A DNA stretch of 34,765 bases, taken from contig JAQGKC010000357.1 of NCBI GenBank assembly GCA_028290305.1, forward strand, positions 1 through 34,765, in the 5' to 3' direction. Under the pieces are notes generated by a model. The model was not told the origin of the DNA and made no database searches. It saw only the letters and a program-made list of their open reading frames with translations. The stretch comes from Bradyrhizobium sp. (GTDB taxonomy: Bacteria; Pseudomonadota; Alphaproteobacteria; Rhizobiales; Xanthobacteraceae). Of this stretch, positions 24,764 through 32,743 are shown piece after piece (position 1 is the first letter of the stretch; every line of letters begins with the position of its first letter). The translations under genes and the position numbers were made by a program.

Positions 24764-26044
24764 TTACGCGCTCAACGCCTGCTCGAGATCCGCGATCAGG
24801 TCTTCCTTGTCTTCGATGCCGACCGACAGCCGCACCACGTCGGGCCCTGCGCCGGCCTGGGTCTTGGCGGCATCGTCGAGCTGGCTGTGGGTTGTCGATG
24901 CCGGGTGGATCACCAGCGAGCGGGTGTCGCCGACATTGGCGAGATGCGAGAACAGTTTCAGGTTCGATACCAGGCTGACACCGGCGTCGTATCCGCCCTT
25001 GAGGCCGAAGGTGAACACCGCGCCCGCGCCCTTCGGCGCATATTTGCGCGCGAGGTTGTTGTATTTGTCCCCCGATAGGCCGGCATAATTCACTGCCGCC
25101 ACCGCGGCATGGCCTGAAAGAAATTCCGCAATTGCCTTTGCATTCTCGCAATGCTTTTGCATCCGCAGCGGCAGCGTCTCGATGCCCGTGAGAATCAGGA
25201 ATGCGTTGAATGGCGAAATAGCCGGACCGAGATCGCGCAGGCCGAGCACGCGGCAGGCGATCGCGAATGCGAAATTGCCGAAAGTCTCCTGAATCTTGAT
25301 GCCGTGATATTCGGGACGCGGCTCGCTCAGCATCGGGTACTTGTTGTCCTTCGACCAGTCGAAGGTGCCGGCATCGACAATGATGCCGCCGAGTGAGTTG
25401 CCGTGGCCGCCAAGAAATTTCGTCAGCGAATGCACCACGATATCGGCGCCGTGGTCGATCGGGCGGATCAGGTAGGGCGTCGCCAGCGTGTTGTCGACGA
25501 TCAAGGGCACGCCGGCCTTGCGCGCGACCGCGGAGATCGCCTCGATATCGGTAATGGAGCCGCTGGGATTGGCGATCGACTCGATGAAGACCGCCTTGGT
25601 GTGCGGCGTCACCGCGCGCTCGAAGCTGCCGAAGTCGTCGGGATCGGCCCACACCACGATCCAGCCAAAACTCTTGAAGGCGTGGGTGAACTGGTTGATC
25701 GAGCCGCCATAGAGTTTTCGCGCGGCGATGAATTCGTCACCGGGCCTGAGCAGTTGCTGAAGCACGACGACCTGTGCAGCGTGTCCCGATGCGACTGCGA
25801 GCGCGGCGGTGCCGCCCTCGAGTGCGGCAACGCGCTCTTCCAGCACCGCCTGGGTCGGGTTCCCGATGCGGGTATAGATGTTTCCGAACGCCTGCAGCCC
25901 GAACAGCGACGCGGCATGATCGGCGTCGTTGAACACGAAGGAGGTGGTTTGATAGATCGGCGTCGCCCGCGCGCCAGTGGTGGGGTCGGGCTGCGCGCCG
26001 GCATGCACGGCGAGGGTTGCAAATCCTGGAAGACGATCGGTCAT
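24764..26044 (-). CDS. metY: O-acetylhomoserine sulfhydrylase (PLP-dependent)
   Basis: A 426-residue Cys/Met-metabolism PLP enzyme making homocysteine from O-acetylhomoserine and sulfide. ATPIYQTTSFVF, NIYTRIGNPTQAVLEERVAALEGG and GHAAQVVVLQQLLRPGDEF belong to the cofactor-binding half. PLIVDNTLATPYLIRPIDHGAD carries the PLP-binding Asp184, and HSLTKFLGGHGNS carries the Schiff-base Lys209. The length is that of the MetY group (~425-430) rather than MetB/MetC (~385). AAGGA 6 nt upstream sets the ATG at 26044; 23 further in-frame residues upstream derive from a repeat element and are not coding. The reaction could in principle use O-succinylhomoserine. No SAM-II riboswitch consensus was recognised in the leader. 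Confidence 0.92.
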   Translation of the reverse strand: MTDRLPGFATLAVHAGAQPDPTTGARATPIYQTTSFVFNDADHAASLFGLQAFGNIYTRIGNPTQAVLEERVAALEGGTAALAVASGHAAQVVVLQQLLRPGDEFIAARKLYGGSINQFTHAFKSFGWIVVWADPDDFGSFERAVTPHTKAVFIESIANPSGSITDIEAISAVARKAGVPLIVDNTLATPYLIRPIDHGADIVVHSLTKFLGGHGNSLGGIIVDAGTFDWSKDNKYPMLSEPRPEYHGIKIQETFGNFAFAIACRVLGLRDLGPAISPFNAFLILTGIETLPLRMQKHCENAKAIAEFLSGHAAVAAVNYAGLSGDKYNNLARKYAPKGAGAVFTFGLKGGYDAGVSLVSNLKLFSHLANVGDTRSLVIHPASTTHSQLDDAAKTQAGAGPDVVRLSVGIEDKEDLIADLEQALSA

Positions 26045-26065
26045 TCTGTTTCCTTTTGCGATTAT

Positions 26066-26107
26066 CTCATCCCTGAGCGGCGGCGTAGCCGCGTCTCGAA
26101 GGATGAC
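26066..26107. repeat. REP-like palindromic element (CTCATCC...GGATGA type)
   Basis: An inner stem GCGGC-GTA-GCCGC (26080-26092) is flanked by CATCC (26068-26072) and GGATG (26101-26105). The composition, including GCGTCTCGAAGGATGA, is that of a dispersed intergenic palindrome familiar from Bradyrhizobium-type genomes. It begins only 22 bp before the metY start codon, so it lies in the metY leader or promoter. Genome-wide copy number cannot be seen here. Confidence 0.6.
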
Positions 26108-26278
26108 GAACACGGTGTGACCTCATGGAACGAAACGGTGCAAGCGCGCGCCTCCTTCCATGAAGGGACAATCGCGGCCGCCGCATCAATCGTCAAGGCG
26201 TGCTGGTGGTTCGACGTTTGTTCGGAACGGTCGTGCTTCGCTATGTCGCGTTCGTGAAACAATCGTTTCGCATTTGCG

Positions 26279-26863
26279 TCATGCGAGGTCGTTCTTATTT
26301 TTCGCGGCGCGGTCCGATGCGGTGGTCTCGCCGCCACCGACGCTCATCCGATTCAGGGAAAGCCGCATGCCCTGGGTCGGCATCGGCGCACGCTTCGAAC
26401 TCAACGTTCGCGAATTGACGCCCATCCACGAAATCTCCGACGACAGCCGTCCATATTCGATCTTCGGGCAACGGTTCATGACGACCTTGAGACCGGCGGC
26501 TTCCGCCTTTGCGGCGGCGGCATCATCGCGCGCCCCGAGTTGCATCCAGATCACTTTGGGCAATGGCACCAGCTTTAGCGCTTCATCGACCACCGGCATG
26601 ATGTGGCTCGAATTCCTGAAGATGTCGATCATGTCGATGGGACGGCCGATATCGGAGAGCGACGCGACAAAGGGTTTGCCGAGCAGGCTCTTGCCGACAT
26701 GGCCGGGATTGACCGGGATCATGTCGTAGCCGCGCTGCGCCAGATATTTGAAAGCGAAATAGCTCGGCCGCACGTTGACCGGCGATGCCCCGACCATCGC
26801 GATGGATTTTACGCCGTTGAGAATTTCGCGGATGTAATTGTCGGGGTAGGCGTCATGGTTCAT
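26279..26863 (-). CDS. CoA-binding (YccU-like) Rossmann-fold protein
   Basis: A 194-residue protein with the CoA_binding_2 domain in residues ~8-140: IREILNGVKSIAMVGASPV, RPSYFAFKYLAQRGYDMIPVNPGH, IDMIDIFRNSSHIMPVVDEAL, VIWMQLGARDDAAAAKAEAAGLKVVMNRCPKIEYGRL. The domain resembles the CoA/nucleotide-binding part of succinyl-CoA synthetase, but stand-alone members have no assigned reaction. The Met at 26863 is where homology begins; the frame runs back to 26974 through a palindromic repeat and reads SLRAQRSNPA, a known artefact of that repeat. The basic tail of ~50 residues varies within the family. It lies between metY and the crotonase gene on the same strand. Confidence 0.85.
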   Translation of the reverse strand: MNHDAYPDNYIREILNGVKSIAMVGASPVNVRPSYFAFKYLAQRGYDMIPVNPGHVGKSLLGKPFVASLSDIGRPIDMIDIFRNSSHIMPVVDEALKLVPLPKVIWMQLGARDDAAAAKAEAAGLKVVMNRCPKIEYGRLSSEISWMGVNSRTLSSKRAPMPTQGMRLSLNRMSVGGGETTASDRAAKNKNDLA

Positions 26864-26880
26864 TTCAGATTTATCCGTTG

Positions 26881-26967
26881 CGTCATTGCGAGGAGCGAAG
26901 CGACGAAGCAATCCAGCTTGTTCTCTGCCCGCTATCGCTGGATTACTTCGCTGCGCTCGCAACGAAG
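26881..26967. repeat. Long imperfect palindromic intergenic repeat (CGTCATTGCGAGGAGCGAAG type)
   Basis: The left arm at 26881-26917 starts CGTCATTGCGAGGAGCGAAG and ends GAAGCAATCCAGC. The right arm at 26937-26967 reads GCTGGATTACTTCGCTGCGC then TCGCAACGAAG, its near-complement with a few mismatches. About 19 bp of loop separate the arms. This matches a dispersed repeat common between genes of Bradyrhizobium, Rhodopseudomonas and relatives. It fills most of the 130-bp gap between the crotonase stop and the CoA-binding start. Confidence 0.8.
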
Positions 26968-26993
26968 GGATCAATTCTATTTTCCTGAAGGCG

Positions 26994-27818
26994 CTATTTA
27001 TCTTGCCACTTCGGCTCGCGCTTTTCGATGAAAGCGCCGATGCCTTCTTCGGCGTCGCGGGCCATCATGTTCTCGGTCATCACCTCTGCCGCATAGCGAT
27101 AGGCGTCCGCAAGGCTCATCTCGGCCTGACGGTAGAATGCGGCCTTGCCGAGCTTGACGGTATAGGCGGATTTGAGCGCGACCTTCCCGGCGAGCGCAGT
27201 CGCGGCATCGCGTTCGGTGCCGGCGGCAACGACGCGGTTGACCAGGCCGTAGTCCCGCGCCGTGGTCGCGGAAATCGGCTCGCCGGTGAGCAGCATTTCC
27301 ATCGCCTGCTTGCGCGAGACATTGCGCGATAGCGCCACCATCGGCGTCGAACAAAACAGTCCGATATCGACGCCGGGCGTGGCGAAGGTCGCGGCTTCCG
27401 ACGCTACTGCGAGATCGCAGCTTGCCACCAATTGGCACCCGGCGGCGGTGGCGATACCCTGGACCGCGGCCACGACCGGTTTGGGCAATTGCACGATGGC
27501 CTGCATCATCGCGCTGCAGGCGGTCATGATCTCGGCGAAATAAGCGCGCCCGCGATCGGCGTCCGTGCGGCGGGCGGTCAGCTCTTTCATGTCATGGCCG
27601 GCGGAAAAGGCCGGACCGTTGGCCGCGATCACCACCGCGCGCACATTTGCATCATTGCCGATGTCGTTGAGCGTCGTGTGCAGCTCGGCGATCAGGCCCT
27701 CCGACAGGCTGTTGCGCGCCTCGGGTCGGTTGAGCGTGAGCAGGGCGATGCTGCCCAGCTTCTCGCGCAGGAGTATCGGCGATTGCGGCGCGGCGGCACG
27801 TGCGGTCTGAGCGGTCAT
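26994..27818 (-). CDS. Enoyl-CoA hydratase/isomerase family protein, ECHDC3-like
   Basis: A 274-residue crotonase-fold protein. The oxyanion-hole segments are present: GPAFSAGHDMKEL (68-80) and GIATAAGCQLVASCD (121-135). The stretch ATPGVDIGLFCSTPMVALSRNVSRKQAMEMLLTGEPISA closely resembles the ECHDC3 branch. In rat enoyl-CoA hydratase the two catalytic Glu residues lie in GGGCE and QPE; here these positions are Gln129 (GCQ) and Gly149 (PGV). Classical hydratase chemistry is therefore unlikely, and another acyl-CoA reaction or none is possible. The start at 27818 matches the family; the frame extends to 27902 but would then reach the divergent thioesterase start. Confidence 0.88.
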   Translation of the reverse strand: MTAQTARAAAPQSPILLREKLGSIALLTLNRPEARNSLSEGLIAELHTTLNDIGNDANVRAVVIAANGPAFSAGHDMKELTARRTDADRGRAYFAEIMTACSAMMQAIVQLPKPVVAAVQGIATAAGCQLVASCDLAVASEAATFATPGVDIGLFCSTPMVALSRNVSRKQAMEMLLTGEPISATTARDYGLVNRVVAAGTERDAATALAGKVALKSAYTVKLGKAAFYRQAEMSLADAYRYAAEVMTENMMARDAEEGIGAFIEKREPKWQDK

Positions 27819-27900
27819 CGAAATACCCGGAAATATCCCCTTGGGCGGAGCCGTCATCTTAATGTAACAGACGGCGTCAGGCGAGGGCAGGCGGAACGAC

Positions 27901-28329
27901 ATGACGATTGCAAAAATGAGCGTGGCTGAACTGGAGAAGTTTCTCCATGTCGAATTTCCCCAGGCTTTCAGTAACGGCGATATAGCGATCGAAAGCGCCG
28001 ACGGTGCGTCGTGCCTGCTCCGTCAGCGCTACAGCGACCAAATGCTTCGTCCGGGCGGGACGGTCTCGGGACCGACGCTGATGGCGCTGGCCGATTTCGC
28101 CATGTATGTGGTGCTATTGTCGGCGATTGGCCCGGTCGGGCTCGCGGTGACGACAAATCTCAACATCAATTTCCTGCGCAAGGGCCAACCCGGGCAGGAT
28201 GTCCTTGCGGCCGCGCGGCTTTTGAAGCTGGGCAAGCGGCTCGCAGTGGGCGAGGTCAGTTTGCTGTCGGGGACGTCGCCCGATCCGATCGCCCACGTGA
28301 CCGCGACCTATTCCATTCCAAATACTTAG
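27901..28329 (+). CDS. PaaI-type hotdog-fold thioesterase
   Basis: A 142-residue acyl-CoA thioesterase-like protein: LRPGGTVSGPTLMALADFAMYVVLLSAIGPVGLAVTTNLNINFLRKGQPGQDVLAAARLLKLGKRLAVGEVSL covers the hotdog helix and strands, with Asp in LADFAM at the usual catalytic Asp/Glu position. These enzymes hydrolyse CoA thioesters, often shunting toxic or dead-end acyl-CoAs. It is divergent from the ECHDC3-like gene with 82 bp between starts, a pairing that suggests a shared acyl-CoA theme. The start may be ATG 27901 or ATG 27916; neither has a strong ribosome binding site. Confidence 0.85.
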   Translation: MTIAKMSVAELEKFLHVEFPQAFSNGDIAIESADGASCLLRQRYSDQMLRPGGTVSGPTLMALADFAMYVVLLSAIGPVGLAVTTNLNINFLRKGQPGQDVLAAARLLKLGKRLAVGEVSLLSGTSPDPIAHVTATYSIPNT

Positions 28330-28401
28330 TGTTTTGTGCGGTAATATAGCACCATATTTATAAGCAATTGTTATTGCTGGTGTAATTTGTCTCATTCGGC
28401 A

Positions 28402-28430
28402 TTGACGTGCGCGGCGCTGTTATCTAGAAA
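28402..28430 (+). promoter_or_regulatory. Sigma-70 type promoter of rplM-rpsI
   Basis: TTGACG (28402-28407), a 17-bp spacer, and TAGAAA (28425-28430) form a good housekeeping promoter. Transcription would start near 28437, giving a leader of ~45 nt before the rplM ATG at 28484. Assigned by consensus only. Confidence 0.6.
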
Positions 28431-28483
28431 TCGCGCAGTTCGGCGCGATCGCGCCAGATGTTCCCTTGCACGGATTTCCTCAC

Positions 28484-28948
28484 ATGAAAACCTTTTCGGC
28501 AAAGCCAGCCGAGGTGACGAAGAAGTGGGTCTTGATCGACGCCAAAGGTCTGGTGGTCGGCCGGCTCGCTTCCCTGGTCGCGATGCGGTTGCGCGGCAAA
28601 CACCTCCCGACCTATACGCCCCATGTCGATTGCGGTGACCACGTCATCATCATCAACGCGGCCCACATCGTGTTGACCGGGCGCAAGCGCGACAACAAGG
28701 TCTATTACAATCACACCGGCTTCATCGGTGGCATCAAGGAACGCACTGCCAAGTCGATCCTCGAGGGCCGTTTTCCCGAGCGTGTGGTCGAGAAGGCTAT
28801 CGAGCGCATGATTCCGCGCGGGCCGCTTGGCCGCGTGCAGCTTGGAAACTTGCGCGTTTACCCCGGGCCCGAGCATCCGCACGAAGCCCAGCAACCCGAG
28901 ACGGTCGACGTCGCGTCGATGAATCGCAAGAACATGAGGGCCGCATAA
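28484..28948 (+). CDS. rplM: 50S ribosomal protein L13
   Basis: A 154-residue L13: [30 protein letters not shown] at the start, then [35 protein letters not shown], and [32 protein letters not shown]13 binds 23S rRNA early in assembly of the large subunit. The ATG at 28484 gives the standard N-terminus; a start at 28466 would add six unrelated residues. rpsI follows after one base, the usual rplM-rpsI operon. Confidence 0.98.
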   Translation: MKTFSAKPAEVTKKWVLIDAKGLVVGRLASLVAMRLRGKHLPTYTPHVDCGDHVIIINAAHIVLTGRKRDNKVYYNHTGFIGGIKERTAKSILEGRFPERVVEKAIERMIPRGPLGRVQLGNLRVYPGPEHPHEAQQPETVDVASMNRKNMRAA

Positions 28949-28949
28949 G

Positions 28950-29426
28950 ATGTCCGACACCATGCAGTCTCTCGACCAGTTGTCACAGCTCAAGCCGGCC
29001 ACGCCGGAAGCGCCGAAATACGTCAAGAAGGTCGACAAGCTCGGCCGTGCCTACGCCACCGGCAAACGAAAGGACGCGGTTGCCCGTGTCTGGATCAAGC
29101 CGGGCGCCGGCAAGGTCACCGTCAATACCCGTGAAGTCGAAGTCTATTTCGCACGCCCGGTGTTGCGGATGATGATCCAGCAGCCGCTGGTCGCAGCAGC
29201 CCGTGCCGGCCAATACGACGTGATCTGCACCGTCGCCGGTGGTGGTCTGTCGGGCCAGGCAGGCGCCGTGCGTCACGGCATCTCGAAGGCGCTGACCTAT
29301 TTCGAACCGGACCTGCGCGGCATTCTGAAAAAGGGCGGCTTTCTCACGCGCGACTCGCGTGTGGTCGAGCGCAAGAAGTACGGCCGCGCCAAGGCGCGCA
29401 AGTCGTTCCAGTTCTCGAAGCGCTAA
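28950..29426 (+). CDS. rpsI: 30S ribosomal protein S9
   Basis: A 158-residue S9 with the alphaproteobacterial N-terminal extension (~30 residues) before [44 protein letters not shown] and [19 protein letters not shown] are conserved, and the protein ends FQFSKR, the basic tail that reaches the P-site tRNA on the 30S subunit. It is separated from rplM by a single base and followed by a strong terminator 47 bp downstream. Confidence 0.98.
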   Translation: MSDTMQSLDQLSQLKPATPEAPKYVKKVDKLGRAYATGKRKDAVARVWIKPGAGKVTVNTREVEVYFARPVLRMMIQQPLVAAARAGQYDVICTVAGGGLSGQAGAVRHGISKALTYFEPDLRGILKKGGFLTRDSRVVERKKYGRAKARKSFQFSKR

Positions 29427-29472
29427 TTGCTTCGCAAAAAATTTGCCGCGAATACGGCATTCGCCAATCACG

Positions 29473-29499
29473 AAAGGACGCCCTCGGGCGTCCTTTTTT
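29473..29499 (+). terminator. Rho-independent terminator of rplM-rpsI
   Basis: GGACGCC (29476-29482), loop CTCG, GGCGTCC (29487-29493), followed by six T. The stem is perfect and can extend through A-T pairs on both sides. It lies 47 bp after the rpsI stop. Confidence 0.9.
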
Positions 29500-29677
29500 A
29501 TGGATCGTTTATTGGTTGATCATTTGCCGACGAGTTGATGCAGTTTTTCCTGAAAACTTGCGCGTCGGCGCAAACGGATTTCCAACGCGGTCGCCATAGG
29601 GTTCTGGATTGTGCAGACGCGCCTTTCTATTCGCTCCGCGTCGCAATATGCGTAGAACTTTGGCTGGTGGCACGTCC

Positions 29678-30904
29678 ATGTTTCTTGATATTTCCACGCT
29701 CTATCTCGTTGCCACCATGGTTGCAGCGATGCTCGGAGCTATGCTGCTATTTTTCGGCAAGCAGGAGACTATCCCGGCGTTGAAATGGTGGGGGACCGCC
29801 TATCTGCTCGGCGCCGCGTCGGTCGCGCTTTGGACCCTCGCCAGCAATACGCTTGGCGCAATGCTGTCGCTGGCGCTCAATGCCGCCGGTTTCGTAGCCT
29901 GCGGCATGGTCTGGAATGCGTCACGGGTGTTTCACGGCCGCAAGCCCAATCTGCCGGGGCTGGTTCTCGGGGCGATAGCCTGGACAGCCGCCGTCATGAC
30001 AGTGGCGCCCGAGGCGTCGGCGATGCGCATGACGATCGGTGCCGGTATCGTTGCGATTTATGCGGCGCTGACGGCCACCGAATTGTGGTCGGAGCGCCGC
30101 AGGACAATGCAGAAGCGCTGGCCGACCATCGTTGTGCCGGTCATGCACGGTTTCGTGCTGATGCTGCCGATCCTGCTGGGCGACCTGTTGCACCCGCACG
30201 ACGACGCGTTCGGCAGCAGCATCTGGGTTACGGTGTTCGCCGTCGAGCTTGTGCTCTATGCGGTCGGTACCGTGTTCGTCATCTTCATGCTGGTGTCCGA
30301 GCGCACTGTGACAGCGCACAGGACAGCGGCGTCGATCGATCCGCTGACCGGCATGTTCAATCGCCGCGGGTTCGCGGAGGCGACGTCGCGGGTGATCGAG
30401 CGCGAAGCGAATGCTGGGCGTCCGGTAACGGTGATGATCTTCGACATCGACCATTTCAAGTCGATCAATGACCGCTTCGGCCACCCCGCAGGCGATGAGA
30501 TTCTCAAACTGTTCGCCGCCGTCGTGGTTAACACGTTGCGGATCACCGACCTCTCAGGCCGGGTCGGCGGCGAGGAATTCGCGGCATTGCTGCCGTGTTC
30601 GCTGGAGGAAGGTGTCGTCGCGGCCGATCGCGTGCGCGAGGCATTTGAGAGTTCGGGAATTGTGGTCGAGGAAGGGCCGGTCGATACCACCGTCAGCATC
30701 GGCGTGGCTGGCGGGCCGGCGGGCACGGAGCTCGAAGTGTTGCTGGCGGCGGCCGATACCGCGCTCTATCAGGCCAAGCGCGGCGGCCGCAATCGCGTCG
30801 AGGCGGCCGAAGAGCTGCCGTTGTCGCTGGAAAAGTGGCGGCGAAAGACCGCGGGCACCGCACGTCCCGCACAGGGGCGGGTGGGCGTTGCCAGCCTAGC
30901 TTAG
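29678..30904 (+). CDS. Diguanylate cyclase with N-terminal membrane domain (GGEEF)
   Basis: A 408-residue protein. Residues ~1-210 form six or so hydrophobic helices (a membrane sensor part of no named type), followed by a short linker and a GGDEF domain (~218-385). SIDPLTGMFNRRGF, FDIDHFKSINDRFGHPAGDE, the active-site GGEEF (297-301) and the closing YQAKRGGRNRV are all intact. RITD (288-291) lies five residues before GGEEF, matching the RxxD product-inhibition site. It should make c-di-GMP from two GTP at the inner membrane, with feedback control; c-di-GMP commonly raises EPS production. The ATG at 29678 is preferred (GGTGG nearby); ATG 29648 is an alternative. Confidence 0.92.
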   Translation: MFLDISTLYLVATMVAAMLGAMLLFFGKQETIPALKWWGTAYLLGAASVALWTLASNTLGAMLSLALNAAGFVACGMVWNASRVFHGRKPNLPGLVLGAIAWTAAVMTVAPEASAMRMTIGAGIVAIYAALTATELWSERRRTMQKRWPTIVVPVMHGFVLMLPILLGDLLHPHDDAFGSSIWVTVFAVELVLYAVGTVFVIFMLVSERTVTAHRTAASIDPLTGMFNRRGFAEATSRVIEREANAGRPVTVMIFDIDHFKSINDRFGHPAGDEILKLFAAVVVNTLRITDLSGRVGGEEFAALLPCSLEEGVVAADRVREAFESSGIVVEEGPVDTTVSIGVAGGPAGTELEVLLAAADTALYQAKRGGRNRVEAAEELPLSLEKWRRKTAGTARPAQGRVGVASLA

Positions 30905-30952
30905 TGATGGCGGTAACCACCTGTTTACCATTCCGTCCCTATCATCCTGGCC

Positions 30953-31189
30953 ATGGACACACTCCCCAGCCAGAACGCCCACGCCGCCCTGATCTCGCTC
31001 GAAGCCGCCGCGGCATCGGCGCGCGGCGGGTTTGCCTGCATGTTTTCGACCTCGGACGAATATGAGACGGCGCTGATATCGGAACGGCGTGCGCAAGGCC
31101 GCTACAATCAGTCCCGCAGCCGCTGGCCGGTCGTGATGTTTGCCGGCTGTGCACTCATGGTGGCCGGTACCGTGCTGCTTTTGAACTGA
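30953..31189 (+). CDS. Small single-TM protein, hypothetical
   Basis: A 78-residue ORF with a soluble Ala-rich N-terminal part (HAALISLEAAAASARGG), a charged middle (ISERRAQGRYNQSRSR), and one C-terminal membrane helix (WPVVMFAGCALMVAGTVLLLN), giving a tail-anchored layout. It follows the diguanylate cyclase by 48 bp and is followed by a terminator-like hairpin, which supports a real small gene. No family was recognised and the ribosome binding site is poor. Confidence 0.5.
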   Translation: MDTLPSQNAHAALISLEAAAASARGGFACMFSTSDEYETALISERRAQGRYNQSRSRWPVVMFAGCALMVAGTVLLLN

Positions 31190-31211
31190 GCTGCAGTGCG
31201 AGAGATGCTGA

Positions 31212-31233
31212 GGGCGCCGCGAGGCGTCTTTTT
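31212..31233 (+). terminator. Rho-independent terminator after the small membrane-protein gene
   Basis: GGCGCC (31213-31218), a GCGA tetraloop of the stable GNRA type, GGCGTC (31223-31228, one G-T pair), and then a run of five T. It lies ~25 bp after the stop at 31189. Confidence 0.7.
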
Positions 31234-31288
31234 CATTATGGCCGGCTGGGTTAGAGACGTGGCTTCTCAACGAGAGGCCGTAACCCCA

Positions 31289-31588
31289 ATGATCACCGAA
31301 ATCGCACAAATCGACGTCAAGCCCGGCACCGAGAAGGATTTTGAGGCCGCGGTCGCCAAGGCGCGTCCGCTATTCCTGCGCGCCAAGGGCGGCAAGGGTT
31401 TTGAACTGCACAAGTCGATCGAGAAGCCGTCCCGCTACCGGCTGATGGCGAAGTGGGAGACGCTGGAAAATCACACCGTCGATTTCAGGGGGTCTGAAGA
31501 TTTCACGGCGTGGCGCGGATTGGTCGGTCAGTATTTTGCCGCGCCGCCCGAGGTCGAACACACCCAGACGGTCGTGACCTCAGGCTGA
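31289..31588 (+). CDS. Antibiotic biosynthesis monooxygenase (ABM) domain protein
   Basis: A 99-residue single-domain protein of the dimeric alpha/beta-barrel superfamily: MITEIAQIDVKPGTEKDFEAAV, ARPLFLRAKGGKGFELHKSIEKPSRYRLMAKWETLENHTVDFRGSEDFTAWRGLVGQYFA. This matches the short ABM proteins, which include quinone-forming monooxygenases, heme-degrading enzymes and many of unknown role. The ATG at 31289 is set by the start of homology, with GAGAGG upstream; the open frame from 31196 runs through the terminator. It is convergent with the AI-2E-family gene, 24 bp between the stops. Confidence 0.8.
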   Translation: MITEIAQIDVKPGTEKDFEAAVAKARPLFLRAKGGKGFELHKSIEKPSRYRLMAKWETLENHTVDFRGSEDFTAWRGLVGQYFAAPPEVEHTQTVVTSG

Positions 31589-31612
31589 ATGCTCGTGGGC
31601 TGGCGCGCGGCC

Positions 31613-32743
31613 TCAGGCCGCCGCGACATCGGCTGAGGCTTCTTCCGCCTTGAAATAGTCGATCATGACTTTCACGATCGCCATCAGCGGCAGGGCAAGC
31701 GCCAGTCCCCAAATGCCGAACACCACGCCCAGCAGGATCTGGAACGCGAACAAGGTGGCCGGCGGAATGTCGAGCGCCTGGCGCTGGATGATCGGCGTGA
31801 GAATGTAGCTTTCCAGCGCATGAACGCCAAGAAAGAGCGCGAATGCGCTGGCGGCGGCGACCCAGCCGGACGCGAGACTCGCAAGCACCACGATCAAGCC
31901 GGCGAGCAGCGCGCCAACCGTCGGAATAAAGGCAAGCAGTCCGGCCTGGATGCCCAGAATGAAGGAACTCCGGATGCCGATGGCCGACAGGCCAATCCAC
32001 GTCACGAGGAAGACCGCGGCCATGGTGACCATCTGCGCTATCAGCCAGCGCTCCAGCGTTTCGCCGATGCGGTCGACGATGATCGTTGCGCGCGCGCGAT
32101 GCCGCGCTGGCGCCATGAACAACAGTCCTTTTCGGTAGACGCTCGGTTGTGCTGAGAACGTGAGCCCGAGAAACAACACAATGAAGAAGTTTCCGACGGC
32201 ACTTACCGTGCCGAGAAGAAGCTTGAGCGTCTGGCTCACGATCGCGCCGCCGCTGGAGGCGATCGCTCCCGCACTCGGAAGATTATGCGTCGGCGCTGCG
32301 CCGGGAGTTGCCGGTGTCGACGAAGCCGCCGGTGTCGAGGCCGGATTGCCGAGTTCGAAATAGCTGGTATCGATTCCGTTTCTCTCAAGGAAAGCTTTGA
32401 CGCCGACGAGTTGCGATTTGATCGTATCGCTCAGCACGGTGGCCTGCTGCGCGATGGTGGCGCCGCCGAGGAAGACCACGCCCGACAGCAACCCCGTGAG
32501 CACCAGACAAACAATGGTCAGCCGCAGCGCATGAGGCAGCTTGACGATGCGGCCGAGCATATTGGTCATGGCGTTGAGCGCGACACCGAGCAGCATGCCC
32601 GCGAAGATCAGAAACAGCGTCGCGGCGTAATACCAGGTGAACAGCAGCAGGGCGGCAAATGCGACGACGCCGATGCCGCCGACGGATATCGCCCATGCCA
32701 GATCGCCGCGGGCCTGAAGACGATCGTCAACCGAGACTGCCAC
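31613..32743 (-). CDS. AI-2E/PerM family membrane transporter
   Basis: A 376-residue permease with about eight hydrophobic segments. A helix pair at the N-terminus is followed by a periplasmic segment with an Ala/Pro/Thr-rich insert (NPASTPAASSTPATPGAAP), and then the family's conserved C-terminal part: FLGLTFSAQPSVYRKGLLFM, GETLERWLIAQMVTM, GLLAFIPTVGALLAGL, and ESYILTPIIQRQALDIPP. The family includes TqsA and Na+/H+ antiporters, so substrate cannot be assigned. A GTG start at 32743 is preferred because AAGGA lies 6 nt upstream; an ATG at 32803 would add 20 residues without a ribosome binding site. Confidence 0.88.
   Translation of the reverse strand: MAVSVDDRLQARGDLAWAISVGGIGVVAFAALLLFTWYYAATLFLIFAGMLLGVALNAMTNMLGRIVKLPHALRLTIVCLVLTGLLSGVVFLGGATIAQQATVLSDTIKSQLVGVKAFLERNGIDTSYFELGNPASTPAASSTPATPGAAPTHNLPSAGAIASSGGAIVSQTLKLLLGTVSAVGNFFIVLFLGLTFSAQPSVYRKGLLFMAPARHRARATIIVDRIGETLERWLIAQMVTMAAVFLVTWIGLSAIGIRSSFILGIQAGLLAFIPTVGALLAGLIVVLASLASGWVAAASAFALFLGVHALESYILTPIIQRQALDIPPATLFAFQILLGVVFGIWGLALALPLMAIVKVMIDYFKAEEASADVAAA

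Noticed and set aside
24111..25652. 513-residue minus-strand open frame overlapping metY and hyuB
   Set aside because: It is a frame-shifted shadow of metY over most of its length, Arg-rich and without motifs.
25403..26257. 284-residue plus-strand open frame opposite metY
   Set aside because: Antisense of the conserved PLP-enzyme coding region; no protein-like features.
26045..26278. Possible SAM-II type riboswitch upstream of metY
   Set aside because: Looked for because such elements precede met genes in alphaproteobacteria; the conserved core (TAGCTAAA-like) is absent and a REP-like repeat occupies the leader.
26864..26974. N-terminal extension of the CoA-binding protein reading SLRAQRSNPA
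   Set aside because: This is translation of the palindromic intergenic repeat, a familiar annotation artefact.
30896..31309. 137-residue minus-strand open frame opposite the 78-residue membrane protein
   Set aside because: Reads through the GNRA-loop terminator, is His/Arg-rich and has no hydrophobic or domain pattern, whereas the plus-strand ORF ends in a clean membrane helix.
31607..31621. GCGGCCT-C-AGGCCGC palindrome at the convergent ends of the ABM and AI-2E-family genes
   Set aside because: It overlaps the stop region of the AI-2E-family gene, has no T-run on either side, and short GC palindromes are expected by chance here.
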